Shown here one piece after another: positions 43,570-55,444 of a DNA stretch of 64,000 nt (the stretch's first letter is position 1; every line of letters starts with the position of its first letter). The translations under genes were made by a program, and so were the position numbers. Origin of the DNA: Henricia sp. BOLD:AAB3569. Lineage: Eukaryota; Echinodermata; Asteroidea; Spinulosida; Echinasteridae. The notes beneath the pieces were generated by a model. The model worked only from the letters and a program-made list of their open reading frames with translations. It ran no database searches and was not told where the DNA came from. The stretch covers positions 1,302,001-1,366,000 of the forward strand of contig JBBELK010000525.1 of the NCBI GenBank assembly GCA_037783545.1, read 5' to 3'.

Positions 43570-46500
43570 TTATGCCATCCAGTTCGTGAACAAGTATTCC
43601 GTGCCTTCTGTGCGGGCCTCTAAGAGCAAAAGGGGTCAAATGGGGTTTGTTTTGCCTTTTCCTTACATAACTTCATTAGCATTGTATACTCGCTGCGTCT
43701 TGCAAGACGCAAGAAAAACTCGAGTGGGACTCGAACCCACGACCTGAATACTATGCAGGAAAGAGCAAAACAAACCCCAATTAACATTATACCACCACGT
43801 CCCTTCTCCCCGACCACTTGTGAACAAAAGGATTCGATTTTACTAATTTTAGTTTAATATCAGAAACTGAATGAAGACTATTTTTTTTTCGTGAAGGTAA
43901 ATTCACCCGTATCAATAATTGAATTTAACCCTTCCGCCCGAAATTGGCCCAAAATGACGACGTTGTTGTCGTTGTTTGAGCTACCAAAATCTTCACTCTT
44001 GCAATAGATGAAGTAATTAGTATGTTGCCTGAGCGTCATTTTAAAACACTCGTCAAGGTATTGGAAAACCTGACTGAACCTCGTCCAAAAATCTTGGGCA
44101 GCAAGTGAGTAAAAGTAATCGCTACCGTGAATTATGGAACAACCTTTCAATTGGGTTTCACTTTCTTGACAACCGGTTGCTATTCGCCATTACTGTGTCC
44201 ATACTATGGCACGCCAAAGCGAAAATAATTCAACACATAATTTAATGTTGACGCATATTTTCGCACATGTTGCGCAAGAAAGACAAAAAGTTGGCATGAC
44301 TTTTAAAATATGTTGATAGACTGTTTGAAACTGGCATACCGTGCTTTTGTTGGCAAGTTTTTAAAAACGTTGAGACTTGTTTTTCAGGGTTGATGGCAAA
44401 ATTACCAGTGTTGAATTATTTTCGCTTTGGCGTGCCATAGTATGGACACAGTAATGGCGGATACCAACCGGTTGTCAAGAAAGTGAAACTCAAGAATAAC
44501 GACATTCGGCCACAAACCCAAAAGCATTTCAGATAACATATTCGCTCCTTGCACGAAATCGCCATATATTAGCTAAACACCGAGGCTCTACATGCAAGAA
44601 AAATTACTCCCTCGCGTCTTTACTACATTATGTCAGTTTTGTGGCGTTGGCTTTGCACGTACAGCCTCTCTTTGAACGCAGCCGCGCAAGGAGCCAATAG
44701 GGAGTGATCTCGGGAAGAATTCAATTTTTTAGGCTTTGGCTTTTAATTGTAAAACATGTTGAAAATGTCAAATTCTGGTTACAAGTTGCACCGGCGGCCA
44801 TGGCAAGGGGGTAGGTTTTTTATATTTAAATGATGTGACAATAGATCCACAAAGTGCCTACTCGTGCACGACGCACGGTGACAATGTGACTGCACCCTGT
44901 CATGGCCGCCTGTGCAAAGAGTCTATATATAGCTGATTCAGGGGCAGTGCAGCAAGTCCTTGTACAGGTCACGTGGGTATCCCGGCATGCTTGCGAATGC
45001 TTTCCTGGTCCGGTCCCATTTGAAGCGAAAATAGTCTGCTCCTTGCCCGTGACTGTAGATAAGGTATGCGTAACCTGGATGCATTAAAAAGAAACAATAC
45101 ACTATAGATTAGTATTGATCAATATCATTATTATATTGTCCTTTTATGCAAAGTCGGTGTGAAAGATTTTGTTCGTTGTGGTGGTTTTTGTGTTAATTCA
45201 TATAGAGGTCCCACAGAAAACGCAAGAGTTGCAAATATTGTATATGAGAAATCACGCTATTTTAGGCCCATAATTTCGGTTTCATAAAATGCATTCAAGT
45301 CGATCACCTTCTGTTTGACTAATAATTGTTTGACTGAAATGGGATCATGACAATGACTGCACGTTAGAAGCTGCATGCATGAGTAATGAACAACATAACT
45401 CGGTTTCGCATTCCTTTGAAAACGAAACCTTTTAAAAACGTTTCTGTAACAGGAACAAACATTTGCATCACATTCCACGCGATCTTTTTCACATTTTTAA
45501 ATTGTAAATTGTCAAAACGAAAGACATTACGGCACTTCCTTTATCAAAAATTGTCATTTTATCACCTCAAACGGCGACTATTCAGTCATGCAGAAAGTGA
45601 TGGACTTGCAATTGGTACCAAAATGATGCTTAGAGAACCTAGCACATTTTATGATACCAAAATGACACATAAAATATTGTGGTTTCTCGCAGTGACAGTT
45701 TTTTGCAACTGTTGCGTTCTTTTTGTGGGATAGTTTTAGGGGGCAATAATATTGTAATTGTGCGTCCTGCATGAGTATAGCGCTTTGTAAATCTATTGTC
45801 ACACGTTTTAAATAAGACCCCGTTCTCACTAGAGAAATCGCTTAATTCGCTCGTTCGACGAAGATTATTTAATCATCTTTAGTTAATGAAGCGTGCGTTC
45901 ACAATGAAGATCGAATGAAGTGCGGTACCGTTCACATGCGACCGCTAACGAAGATCGAATGAAGCTGTGCGGCGCCCCATCTCGTTACGTGTCAAATCGC
46001 TTCGTCAAACGAAGGGAGGGTTCACGTAACGATTTTGCTTCGTCGAATGAAGCTATTTGCTTCATCGAATGAAGCGATTCTAATCATCGTCGAATAAAGA
46101 TGCGTGCGTTCACATAAGAAAATCTCTTCGTCGAACCATCGTTAAATTTTCATCGAAAAAACGAAGCGATTTCTCTCATGAGAACGGGGTTTCAGAAAAC
46201 ATGCCCCCTTAACATGGCCGGCAACGCAAATGGTCTATATTCAGAAATTCCGTTGTTTACCTTCACTGTAGAATGCCCCAGTTGGAAACCACTGGCCGCC
46301 GGGGAACGCCAGATGCGTCTTGGTGGTGTCCGTTACGTTCCCTTCGAACTCGTCCACGATGAATGTCTTCTTGGCCTTGAAGATGTACGTGCGTCCTTCA
46401 TCGGCCACGTGCAGAGCGGCCGAGATCTTCTTGGGCAGTCTGAGCTCGCCCACGTTCCTGGGATAGTCCGGCTCGCCCGGCAGGTTGGTTCGATCCACGT

Positions 46501-49500
46501 CGTGCATTCTGAAGAGAGGCGGGGACGGGGAGGCACGGGCCAACTTGTAGATCCAGTAGTTGCGACCTAAAGTAGATAGGAGGATGCGCAGGCACGGGTG
46601 AGAAAACGTAATGTGTTGTGTACTACTTAATTAGGCCTGGGTCACACGAACTACGACATCCCAATTTATTGTAGTGTTAGTATTACTACGATCTCTTGGG
46701 GGTTATGAAGGAATTTCAAATTGTCATCGAAAACGAGGGACTATGTGCTTTCTTGATCTTTTGTGATAAAATTTGCAAAATGTAAAAACGAATGACGAAT
46801 GGCTCAGCATCTGAAGCAAGGCTGTCAGTGCTAATTTCAAATTTGTCAACAGGTATAGATTCACACTGTAGCTGCAATACTGAAGGCACACTCTGTATTA
46901 AAATATGCATGTGCCTCCAAATTACTGTGACCAATGACTAAACCTTTCATTAATTTATCAAGGAATGTATGGTGTAGTCTGAACAGTGATATATATCGTA
47001 TATAAAAAAAATCAATACTAATCACTAGAGAATTTATGAAATAAATCAAATTACTGTTGCTGTTAAAAAACAATTTCATTTCAATGAGAGATACCCCATT
47101 TTAATATTGTCAAGCACTTTTGCATAAACTATATACAAATGAGTCTTTCCATAAAAACAGAAGCCAAAGTGTGACAGTTTTATGCATTTGTAAAAATGGC
47201 GTTTTCAAGTTAACAATTATAATTGTTTAAAGAAATTTCTGTGCAATTTCTAAATAATGTAGAATATTTAAAGTAATCTACAAACGGTTAAATATGTCTT
47301 GGTATCATAGTCTTGAAAATATTCAAGATTTTTTTCATGACGTAAGGGGGAGGGGGGGGGGGGGGGGGGGGGCAGGGGGGACTCCAAGGCATTTTTCAAC
47401 GCTTGCGATTACATTTCAAGTCTTTTAGACCAGTTTCTTTCTGGAAAAGGTAGTTGTTGATTTTACCCAGCTGTATAGAAAATGGACTTTATCTATTCAA
47501 ATTATTGTGAGCGAAATTTGTCACATTTTGAGCGAAAGTTTTAAAATGTCACACTTGCACTTAGAAGATCACACTATAGTTTATTGAATCGTTCTCGTTA
47601 TGTTTTGGGTAGTATCAACAGATAAAAGAAGTGTTCGATTCTTGAGGTCATATATTCTTTTTATGTCGAGGGTGATCGTTCTCTGAAGTAAATTATAAAA
47701 AATTAACTCCAAAAAGTGCCACAACGTAAGGGGGCACTGTGTCCCGTTTTCATGGAATGACCCAAATGAATTGTATGCGGTTAAACATTTTTTTTCACTT
47801 GTATAATCTAAATGGAGAATGGAGATCACCCCTACTAATTATTGGGGCGTCCGTTTTGGGACTTTCTTTATGAATAAGAGAAAACAATTTGAAGAAACAC
47901 TCCTAAGTTTTGAAGCCGTCTTCTTTTTACCTTTAAAGAAATGAATTTGGCCGTCAAACCACCTTTCGTAACCGGCTGCCACATCACGAGGAAGCTTGGG
48001 GAAGTAGATTCTGGACAGTTCCCCCTCTGGGGCAGACATCAAATTGCCGTCGGGGTCAAATCGCCACAACTTATCGTCCTTTTGAGAAAAAGAAAAGGAG
48101 AATAGAATTTTAAACGTCAAGACGTTTTAGGTTTCATGGTGTCTGCGAACTGTAACTATAGAAATGTGTTTATTAATTCTTTGGCCAATTTTGGGCAGAG
48201 ATTACACATAATTTTCGCCCAAAATCGGCCAAAGAAAACATAGATGCATACCATGCATATACCTCCATTTTAATTTGAATAATTGTTACAGACACAAATC
48301 TTGCTATAGTAAAAAAATATTTGGAGCATTCACATTAGTAAATTTAAGTTTATATGCCCCACAATTTAAGTTTATATGCCCCTCCTCGGGGAATCGGGTT
48401 GGTGAATAGTGGTTCATTCCTCGTCTGAAAAGTACTTGATTTCGCTGCCCAGTGAACGATTTTACCGTAAAGACACAAAATAGTTTGGGAAAAAAACTGT
48501 CACTTTGCCGAAGTTATAGGCTAGCCTTTCGTTCAAAAAAATCCATCTATTATTGGAATATTGTAAAATTAAGATTAGTGTTTTTTTCTTACGGAAAATG
48601 CGTAGATCTGGTCGCGAATCATGACGAGTGAGCTGAAGGCGATGGCACAGTAGACCGGGGGAGCAGGGGGTTTCGTCGGCTGGACGGTCGGTGGGTTCGG
48701 GTTGGCCCCTGGAAGGTGAGCAAATATAGACATTTGTCGAAATTATAGACATTTGTTGCCGTCGTTGTTGTTAATTGAATGGAATCTTTAGCAACTGTAA
48801 AACTCTTTATGTCATTAACTATATACTGTATTAGCTTAAACATCATTTTATTATCAACTCAAGATAACGAATGAAGGAGATGCAGTTTTATAAGAAGTGG
48901 AAAGAAAACCCACGCGTGAACTGCAAACCCAATCCAAATACACGCCCTGGAATCGGACAAATCGGCAAAACTATTACATTTAAAGGACATTTTTCTCGGC
49001 AACGACGCTACGATATTTCATAACGTCGATTACACTATGAACATCTAATGGAAATTTGGCACACACCATTGTTACTAACAATGGGGTTACAATGAACATG
49101 TACATGTTTTTGCTCATAGTGTGAAACTCATTCATATTTAGACCGTATCAAATACCTGCCATATTGTGCATGTGGTGCAGTTTCTTTGTTCCCTTAGGAC
49201 ATGCATGGTTGTACATTTTGTGCTTACATTGATGACCAATTTAAATGACAAAAGTTGCCCATCAAGATGGCGGCTATTCAAAACAGTCTATACATGTACT
49301 AGGCTTTAAATTAAAAATGAAATAGATTTGATATCGATCCATAATTAAATTGTCCCCTACCGTATATTGACTGGATGGCATTTTTGTCGTCCTCGGGCAG
49401 AGTAAAGCCCTTGGAATCATAGAAGCCGCCCCACGGCCACATGAGGGCGCCAGACACTTTAGAGTGGTCAAGACCCAACGTGTGGCCGATCTCATGCGCT

Positions 49501-52500
49501 GCTGTGTAGAAAAAACTCACACCTGCAAGCGTGGGGGAAAAGACAGGAAATTGCGGTTGAAATTTAATCTCCCACATATGTAATCATTAAAAGAAAATAA
49601 AAGAACTTAACAAAATATTGTAATCGGTGGTATTTAATATAAAGACAAATTGAATGACACAGATTGGTTGTGCATTTTAAATTTAGGCCTACATGAGCAA
49701 ATCTGGATTGAGGTTTTAACCTGGGACCTCTGATTGAAAAACTCAGTGCTCGGATCACCGATAGATGTTTAACCCTAGTTTAAAACACTTTGTCGTTCGA
49801 TTAAAGGCCCTATGTCCTATCATTCACAAGATAGGCCTACAACTTTTTGCAGATTCGTGGAATAAGAGTGTAAAATACCTAGGAAGAATGTTGGTAAACT
49901 AGCCTGAAGAAATTTTAGCTACTTAGATGCATCAATGCTTCAGAAAACCTTGACAATCTATATATGGATTTTGTGTACAGATGAATGGTAAAAAAGTCCC
50001 ATGCACGGGACCTTTTTTTAGAAAACCACCTTCGGTTGTCAATTTCCAGCATGAAATACCATTTTTGACGGAAATAAATTCATGTGGTGTTTGTTACCAT
50101 TGTTATTAACACTTTGAGTAAGGTTTTTCTTGTCAACTCATGAAAAACAAAATTGGGTCATTGCAAATGATACAATATGCCTTTAGGGATAATATTGATA
50201 TAATTTTCAAGATGGAACTGTTTACGGATTCTTTGAATGAGTGCATAACATACCTATGAAGAATGAACAATGTTGGTAATAGCCGGCAGAACTTTTAGCT
50301 AGCCTACATAGATGCAGTATTACTTATAAAACTTAGAACACATGATTGGTAAACTGTTAAAAGGGGCGTTATTTCCACTCGTGATTAGAAGCCCATGTTG
50401 ATAAAACTGCCCTGTGGAAATTTCAGCCACATATGTGCAGTAATACTTCTAAAATTTGAAAAATCCATGCATGGTTTTTGTGTTGAGTTGAAGATGGTAT
50501 TAAAAAAAGTCTTTTGCAAAGACTTTTTTTTATTTTTAGAAAACCACCTTCAGTTGTTAATTTTTTACACAAAATACCAATTTGGACTGAAATAAAATCA
50601 TGTGGTGTTTGGTACCATTGTTATTAACACTTTTAGTGACAGAGGTTTTCTTGTCAACTCGTGAAAAAAATATTGGGGTCACTGCAAATGATGTGTTCTA
50701 CCTTTAATTCAGAAAACCTTTAAAATCCATGCATGGTTTTGTGCAAGCTGAGTAAATGGTAAAAAAATGTGTGCGCGCACACATTTTTAAACTTTACCTT
50801 AAGTTGTTAATTTCTCACCATTTCTATCAACACTTTTTGTTTTCTTGTCAACTCATAAAGTATCATTTTGGGTCGTTCCAAATAATATAATGGGCTTTTA
50901 AACATGAATCATGTTGGTTGAAAGTTTTATTTACCAGTTTGGTTTTTATGCGTAAAGGTTTCATCCTCGTCGAAATGCGCATCGCCGTCGGTGGCGCCCC
51001 AGTTGCTGTTGGGCGAGAACGCATGCGCGAGAGCTCCCCCAGCCCCGTCGAATGTAGGGTCACCGTCCACATCTGTGTGGGCTAATCGCCCGAATACGAA
51101 CCGGATGTCCGCGTCGTCCTCATTGTCGACTGACTGGAAGGTCAACGGGGTGACGTCACTCCAGAGCTTGAAAGCGCGTACGACGTCGGCGTCGACCTCT
51201 TCGCGTGTGATCGTTGAGGGCGGGCCGGGGTAGTTCGTGATTCTGTAGATGGACGAACAAGGAAATGATTCTTATAATGGAGTCTGTTCCTATTTTTCCA
51301 GAAAATGGATTTCGTTATAACAGAAGAATCATATAAAATACCTCCCTATACTATCCATGGAAGCAAAAAGGTTGGTGTTAAATAACTGCACTGCTTTATG
51401 GAACCGAATGAATTAGTTTACAAAAAATCGGTATATTTTTTTTACGATATCCTTGAAAATATACGGATTGAGAGCGCGAATATTTAAGAATGGTATTGGT
51501 AATGAGAAAAATATGACCAAATTATATGGTATCAAACTCTCAACACCCATGGGAAAAATGGTGGGGGGGGGGGAGGGTTGGGGGTGGGGGTGTGGTTAAA
51601 AAATGTGATCTGGACACTTTTCTTTAATAAATTACGATCTAATTAAAATTTGTATACTTTGTTTCTTGGAAGATTGTCATAAAATGAGGAAGGAAACCGC
51701 AAGTGTCCTTTTACCCAAGTTTTGAAACTGACACTGACTTAAAATAATATTGGTGTTGGAAAACATAACGGGGCACTTCCGACAGTTTCCGTCAGCGCAC
51801 TTGCCGTTACCTTATTATAACATAACAATATACCTGGGGGAAGTTGCAAGGTATACCACGGCTTTAGAGGTGATTTCCACTTCCGAAAGCAGGAAACAGC
51901 GGTAGTCATTATTAATCAAACATGTGTAATACACTACGATATATGTTGGATCCGCGCAGAATATTGAGTAATAAATATTACAGGTATGTTTACACAAAGA
52001 TTAAATGAATTTATAAATAACAAAAAATCATATCCAGTTTGTTACGAAATTTTGGCAAGGCCTAATTCATTCTCCCCGACGCAGGCTAATCTAATTGGGC
52101 CTAATGGCTTTGGGGTTATATTCTTTGGTAAAATGTGAGACAATTTGGCGTCTTGAGCGGAGTATACCAAGGCTGTGCCTTATGTCTTGCCACTCATTTG
52201 GCGCAAGATATGAGACCAAGTGACTCCCCCTTCTATTGTTCCCCTATTTTGTGTGTAAAACATCTAAGAAATTTCCTTTCAGGTTTTAGGGGCAGTCGTA
52301 CGTTGAGGTATATGGGCGGTAGGAGAGTGGCGGTGTTGGTGCACTCGGTCTCAAATGTGGCAGCATATATTGCCAATCGGCGTGTGTAGACTCTACCCAA
52401 GTCACTAATTCACGAGGCCTTGTCAAAAGGCTATATTTGGTGCGGTGCCTATATAATCATAGAGCAAGGAACAGATCCTTGCTCTATGATATAATCAATA

Positions 52501-53932
52501 CTAAAATGAAATAGCAAACGTGCGATTGTTGCGTGTGCACAGGTTCTACTTGCCATAATTTTTGAGGGAATTTCCCAGCTTAGCATAGTAAAACAAAGAA
52601 TTGTTTGAATTTCTGTGTAAATTTTAGAGGTGTATGAAATTAGTTTTTTTTAAAAAGTTAGCACTTGATTTGAAACTTACTTGTACGTGAGTTGATTCTT
52701 ATTCCACTGATACGGCGGACCGGCCACCACGAACCGCCGGCTCCGTCCGCCGCTCTCCGACGCGTTTTCCCCGTCAGCTTCCTCGGTGATTATCGCTGGG
52801 TCTTGGACACCACATCTCGGTCTTTCGATCAGGTCTCTCGTGACCGAATCAATCTGACCAGTCTCGGCCAAACCGGCGAATCTTTGCAGGCGTCTGATGG
52901 CTTTCGCTGCCTTGGCTTCCAGTCCACCCCCGGCGCTCGTTCCGTCTTTAGTCGGTCGCTTGCTCAAATACCCGTACTTTTTCAAATACTCCTTTGAAAA
53001 TAATGATCGTATAATAAAAAATAAATACCTTGCGTTTCAGCTGATCCAACAGACTATTTCCTCTTTAAAGAAACTTGTCCAGATTTTTCCATAAAACGGA
53101 TTTCGTTCTGACCTATAGCAATCATATAAAATACCTCCCCAAAATCCACGGAAAGAAAATAGGAATTTTTTAATCTCCAATTTATTTGTGGCAAAAAAGT
53201 TGGTGTGATCACTGCACTGCTTTATGGAACCAGATAAATTAGTTTACAAAACATCGATTTATCCTTGAAAATATATACAAATTGAAAGTGCAAAATTTGA
53301 GAATGGTAATGAGAAAAATATGACAAATGATATGGTATCAAAATCTCAATCCCCGTGGGAAAATATTGGGTCAAAAAATAATGTGATCTGGAGTCTGGAC
53401 ACTCTCCTCTAAATTACTCACTCTAGTGCTTGGAGGGAAAAAAATATGGGATTCTTAAAAATATTCTTCCGATTTCTTGTTAATGCAACGCTAACAGTTG
53501 CTTGCTTCCCTGCATAATTAGTAAACTACTTTATAAAAAACACAAAATGTACAAAACTGGGTAATGGTTCGTATTACTATTAAATTTATTAACCGAGGAA
53601 TGAAATTTGACTATTTTAAACGCAAAACCAACGGTCTCGTGTTTAAATAAATTTTGAGTGATTGCTCTTGGGAAATAAATCTTTGAGTAAATTTTAAAAA
53701 TTCTTTGCTTTAATTTTAAAAAGTACAAAAATCAAACTTGCTGTATTCTTTAGTAATTAAGGACAATACTCACGTATCCTCTTGCTTTGTACACTTGATC
53801 GGTGTCGACATCTTGAGCAGCGTCGACATCTGGAACAGTGTCGACATCCGGCAATCTGTTCGCTGCATCATCTTTGGCTATTTTCCCGTTCACGGCTAAC
53901 ACACACATCAGCAAAACGAATACAAACGCCAT
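43570..53932 (-). CDS. Secreted furin-activated matrix metalloproteinase (MMP-B), last hemopexin blade truncated
   Basis: Eight exons on the minus strand (53932-53774, 52991-52681, 51242-50935, 49522-49361, 48708-48593, 48078-47931, 46566-46261, 43619-43570) give 519 aa. The start at 53932 is preferred over the in-frame Met at 53962 because it begins a clean signal peptide (about 1-16). An acidic Val-Asp repeat follows. The prodomain has the cysteine switch RPRCGVQD (Cys113) and a furin site GGRSRR ending at 139. The catalytic domain has HEIGHTLGLDH (zinc ligands His269, His273, His279; Glu270) and Met287. The hinge is Pro-rich; hemopexin starts at Cys334. Exons 1-7 are secure. Exon 8 has a good acceptor and correct phase but hits a stop after 16 codons, without the closing Cys; the continuation of the blade is in another frame. 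An alternative acceptor lies 12 bases further in (exon from 43607). Confidence 0.85.
43716..43816 (-). mobile_element. tRNA-like sequence / SINE head, MMP-B intron 7
   Basis: On the minus strand an A-box-like TGGTATAATGTT and a B box GGGTTCGAGTCCC (about 43724-43736) are separated by about 60 bases, longer than in an ordinary tRNA. It is treated as a SINE or tRNA relic. Confidence 0.4.
44156..44493. mobile_element. Fold-back element with ~85-bp arms, MMP-B intron 7
   Basis: The left arm GTTTCACTTTCTTGACAACC, then CCATTACTGTGTCCATACTA and GGCACGCCAAAGCGAAAATA, is inverted at 44409-44493 with only a few mismatches. The interior is about 170 bp and AT-rich. It is non-coding. Confidence 0.85.
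44786..44925. mobile_element. Palindromic MITE, GGCCATGACAGGGGGCAG family
   Basis: The left 'ggcggccatggcaaggggg' and the right 'cctgtcatggccgcctg' are inverted around 'aaatgatgtgacaatagatc'. The same element is at about 58908-59047, with half copies at 11673-11710, 39775-39850 and 45735-45810. It is non-coding. Confidence 0.7.
45817..46190. mobile_element. Element with ACCCCGTTCTCA ends and CGAATGAAG repeats, MMP-B intron 7
   Basis: The left ACCCCGTTCTCACTAGAGAA and the right TTCTCTCATGAGAACGGGGT are inverted over about 27 bp with two mismatches. The interior contains many copies of TTCGTCGAA, CGAATGAAG and GATCGAATGAAG on both strands. It ends about 70 bases from MMP-B exon 7. It is non-coding. 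Confidence 0.75.
49139..49291. mobile_element. Hairpin MITE, TAGACCGTATCAAAT family, MMP-B intron 4
   Basis: The left TAGACCGTATCAAATACC and the right GGCTATTCAAAACAGTCTA are inverted, with shared interior 'acatgcatggttgtacattttgtgcttacattg' (in parts). It is a diverged copy of the family at 25822, 38391 and 55298. Confidence 0.7.
49800..50890. repeat. Cluster of three copies of the 'catttgcagtgac' MITE, MMP-B intron 3
   Basis: Three partly overlapping copies share 'atgcatggtttttgtgttga', a small central palindrome flanked by AAA/TTT (different in each copy: CCATGCACGGG, CTTTTGCAAAGAC, GTGTGCGCGCACAC), then 'accaccttc.gttgt.aattt' and 'ttgtcaactc.tgaa'. Other copies are at about 1555, 24110, 33480, 35370, 37960, 42430, 56640 and 58320. 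It is non-coding. Confidence 0.7.
51290..51627. mobile_element. MITE, TTAAAGGAG family, MMP-B intron 2
   Basis: Reverse orientation relative to 5995. The motifs 'ctgcactgctttatggaacc', 'tacgatatccttgaaaatat' and 'atatggtatcaaa' are shared, and the right end reads GATCTGGACACTTTTCTTTAA. A G run of 11 lies near 51562. Confidence 0.7.
53065..53412. mobile_element. MITE, TTAAAGGAG family, MMP-B intron 1
   Basis: Same orientation as 51290. It starts TTAAAGAAACTTGTCCAG and shares 'cactgctttatggaacc', 'tatccttgaaaatat' and 'atatggtatcaaaatctca'. The right end is decayed (GGACACTCTCCTCTAAAT). Confidence 0.7.
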
Positions 53933-54107
53933 ACTGCACTGATATCCTTCAAACACACCCAACTTGAGTTATAACAGTACAACAATATACCTGTACCAAC
54001 TGAAATCGCGTGAAGAAATCTGGCGAATTTGTGTAATTAAATTAATTCTAAGCCACCGCCCACTGTTACCTCCGCACAATTACTGAGAGCTCCCACCAGC
54101 ACCTCGG

Positions 54108-54115
54108 TATTTATA
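54108..54115 (-). promoter_or_regulatory. TATA box of MMP-B
   Basis: TATAAATA on the minus strand, about 180 bases before the ATG at 53932; a start near 54078-54082 would lie at CTCTCAGTAAT. A GGGCGG box is at 54056-54061, downstream of that start. The longer 5' UTR would include the in-frame Met at 53962. Confidence 0.5.
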
Positions 54116-55297
54116 CACAACCCTTGTCCCACTACTATTATTATTGTTTCCCCCTCGTTTTTTTTATTAACCATGGCGAGAACAAACAATCCATTGTCGA
54201 TCACCGTTGCACACCGTGTGCTCACCGTAAAAGGTAATGAATGGGGTGACGTCACCTCCTGAACGCACCAATCACGGACCACTTCCGGGACTGTCGTAAC
54301 ACGTTGCGTATACTATTATAGACGGCTGTTGCATGCATACACAGTTGCGTTTTACCTGTTGTGGGAATTTATTTTATTTGACTGTTGATTTAACCTGTGT
54401 GGAAAGGAGATGACTATTTTCCCCTGTGACATAATAGAGGAAGAATAACAGGGCTAAAAGGCGAAATAACTGGCAACATGTGATAAATTGTCACACGTGC
54501 TAACATAATAATCGCATTTTTTCTTAATTTAAAATGGTATGTTTTTGACATTGTTTAATTAGCGGGTCAGTAAAATTTATTTGCATGATGATACATTTCC
54601 ATTGATCATTGAACAGCCAAAGTGTTGTGTAGCTGACTAGCTGGTATAGCCTACGCAATGGCTCTTCACTAAAAAAATCAAAATCACTGATCCGATCCGC
54701 CGTGCTTTTGCCGACGGTTTCATTGCCATGACAACGGAGTCACACTTCGGCTCTCTATGGCTATGTCCTAATTACTTAGGTACATCTTAAAATCAGGCAT
54801 GAATCTGCTATTGATTCGTACGTAATTCGGACAACGGATTCATTTTGGAAGTATTACAACTTGGGCCTAGATATCGTGTGAATTTCTGATATTTGAAACC
54901 ATTTTGGTTTTAATAGTGACCCTTAAAGCCCGTGTACAGAATTTGCAATATCCCCAAATCTTAATGAACCATAATTATGACTAAAAAAATATATATAATC
55001 AAAATAAAAGATGAATCTTCCCGAGGGGATATTATTTGTTTATATTTGAAAGCGATAATTGAAGATGAATTGATATAAATGCGTGTGCACACGTAATCTT
55101 TTCAAGGCCGCCCTCATGTAAAAACAGAAAAAAACTACGCCCGGACTAATATGGTATATGGTGATCCATTTTATGGTGATGCAGTGTACCGGGTATATGG
55201 CCAGGGAAATAGCCTAAATAAGAAGACGGCTTCGCACAGCATGGGCACAGTTTTCTTTTCTTTTTTCGAAATGCAGATGATGTACCATGCTGACTTA

Positions 55298-55444
55298 TAG
55301 ACTGTATCGAATAGCTGCCATCTTGTTGGGCAGTTTCTTTGTTGTTTGATGACATGCATGGTTGCACATTTTGTGCGTACATTGTTGACTCATTTAAATA
55401 TCAAAAGTTTCCCTACAAGATGGCAGCTATTCGATACGGTCTAT
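55298..55444. mobile_element. Hairpin MITE, TAGACYGTATCGAATAGC family
   Basis: The left TAGACTGTATCGAATAGCTG and the right CAGCTATTCGATACGGTCTA are inverted; CCATCTTGTTGGGCA pairs with the CTACAAGATGG side. It is the clearest copy of this family. Confidence 0.85.

Noticed and set aside
43716..43816. Functional tRNA gene on the minus strand
   Set aside because: The A and B boxes are too far apart and no clean cloverleaf forms; listed only as a SINE or tRNA relic.
46178..46570. 130-codon plus-strand open frame
   Set aside because: Antisense of MMP-B exon 7.
47346..47372. Long G run, and similar C/G runs at 1742, 13858, 23785, 42950, 43285
   Set aside because: Homopolymers of this kind are common in such genomes and prone to sequencing error; no specific function can be supported.
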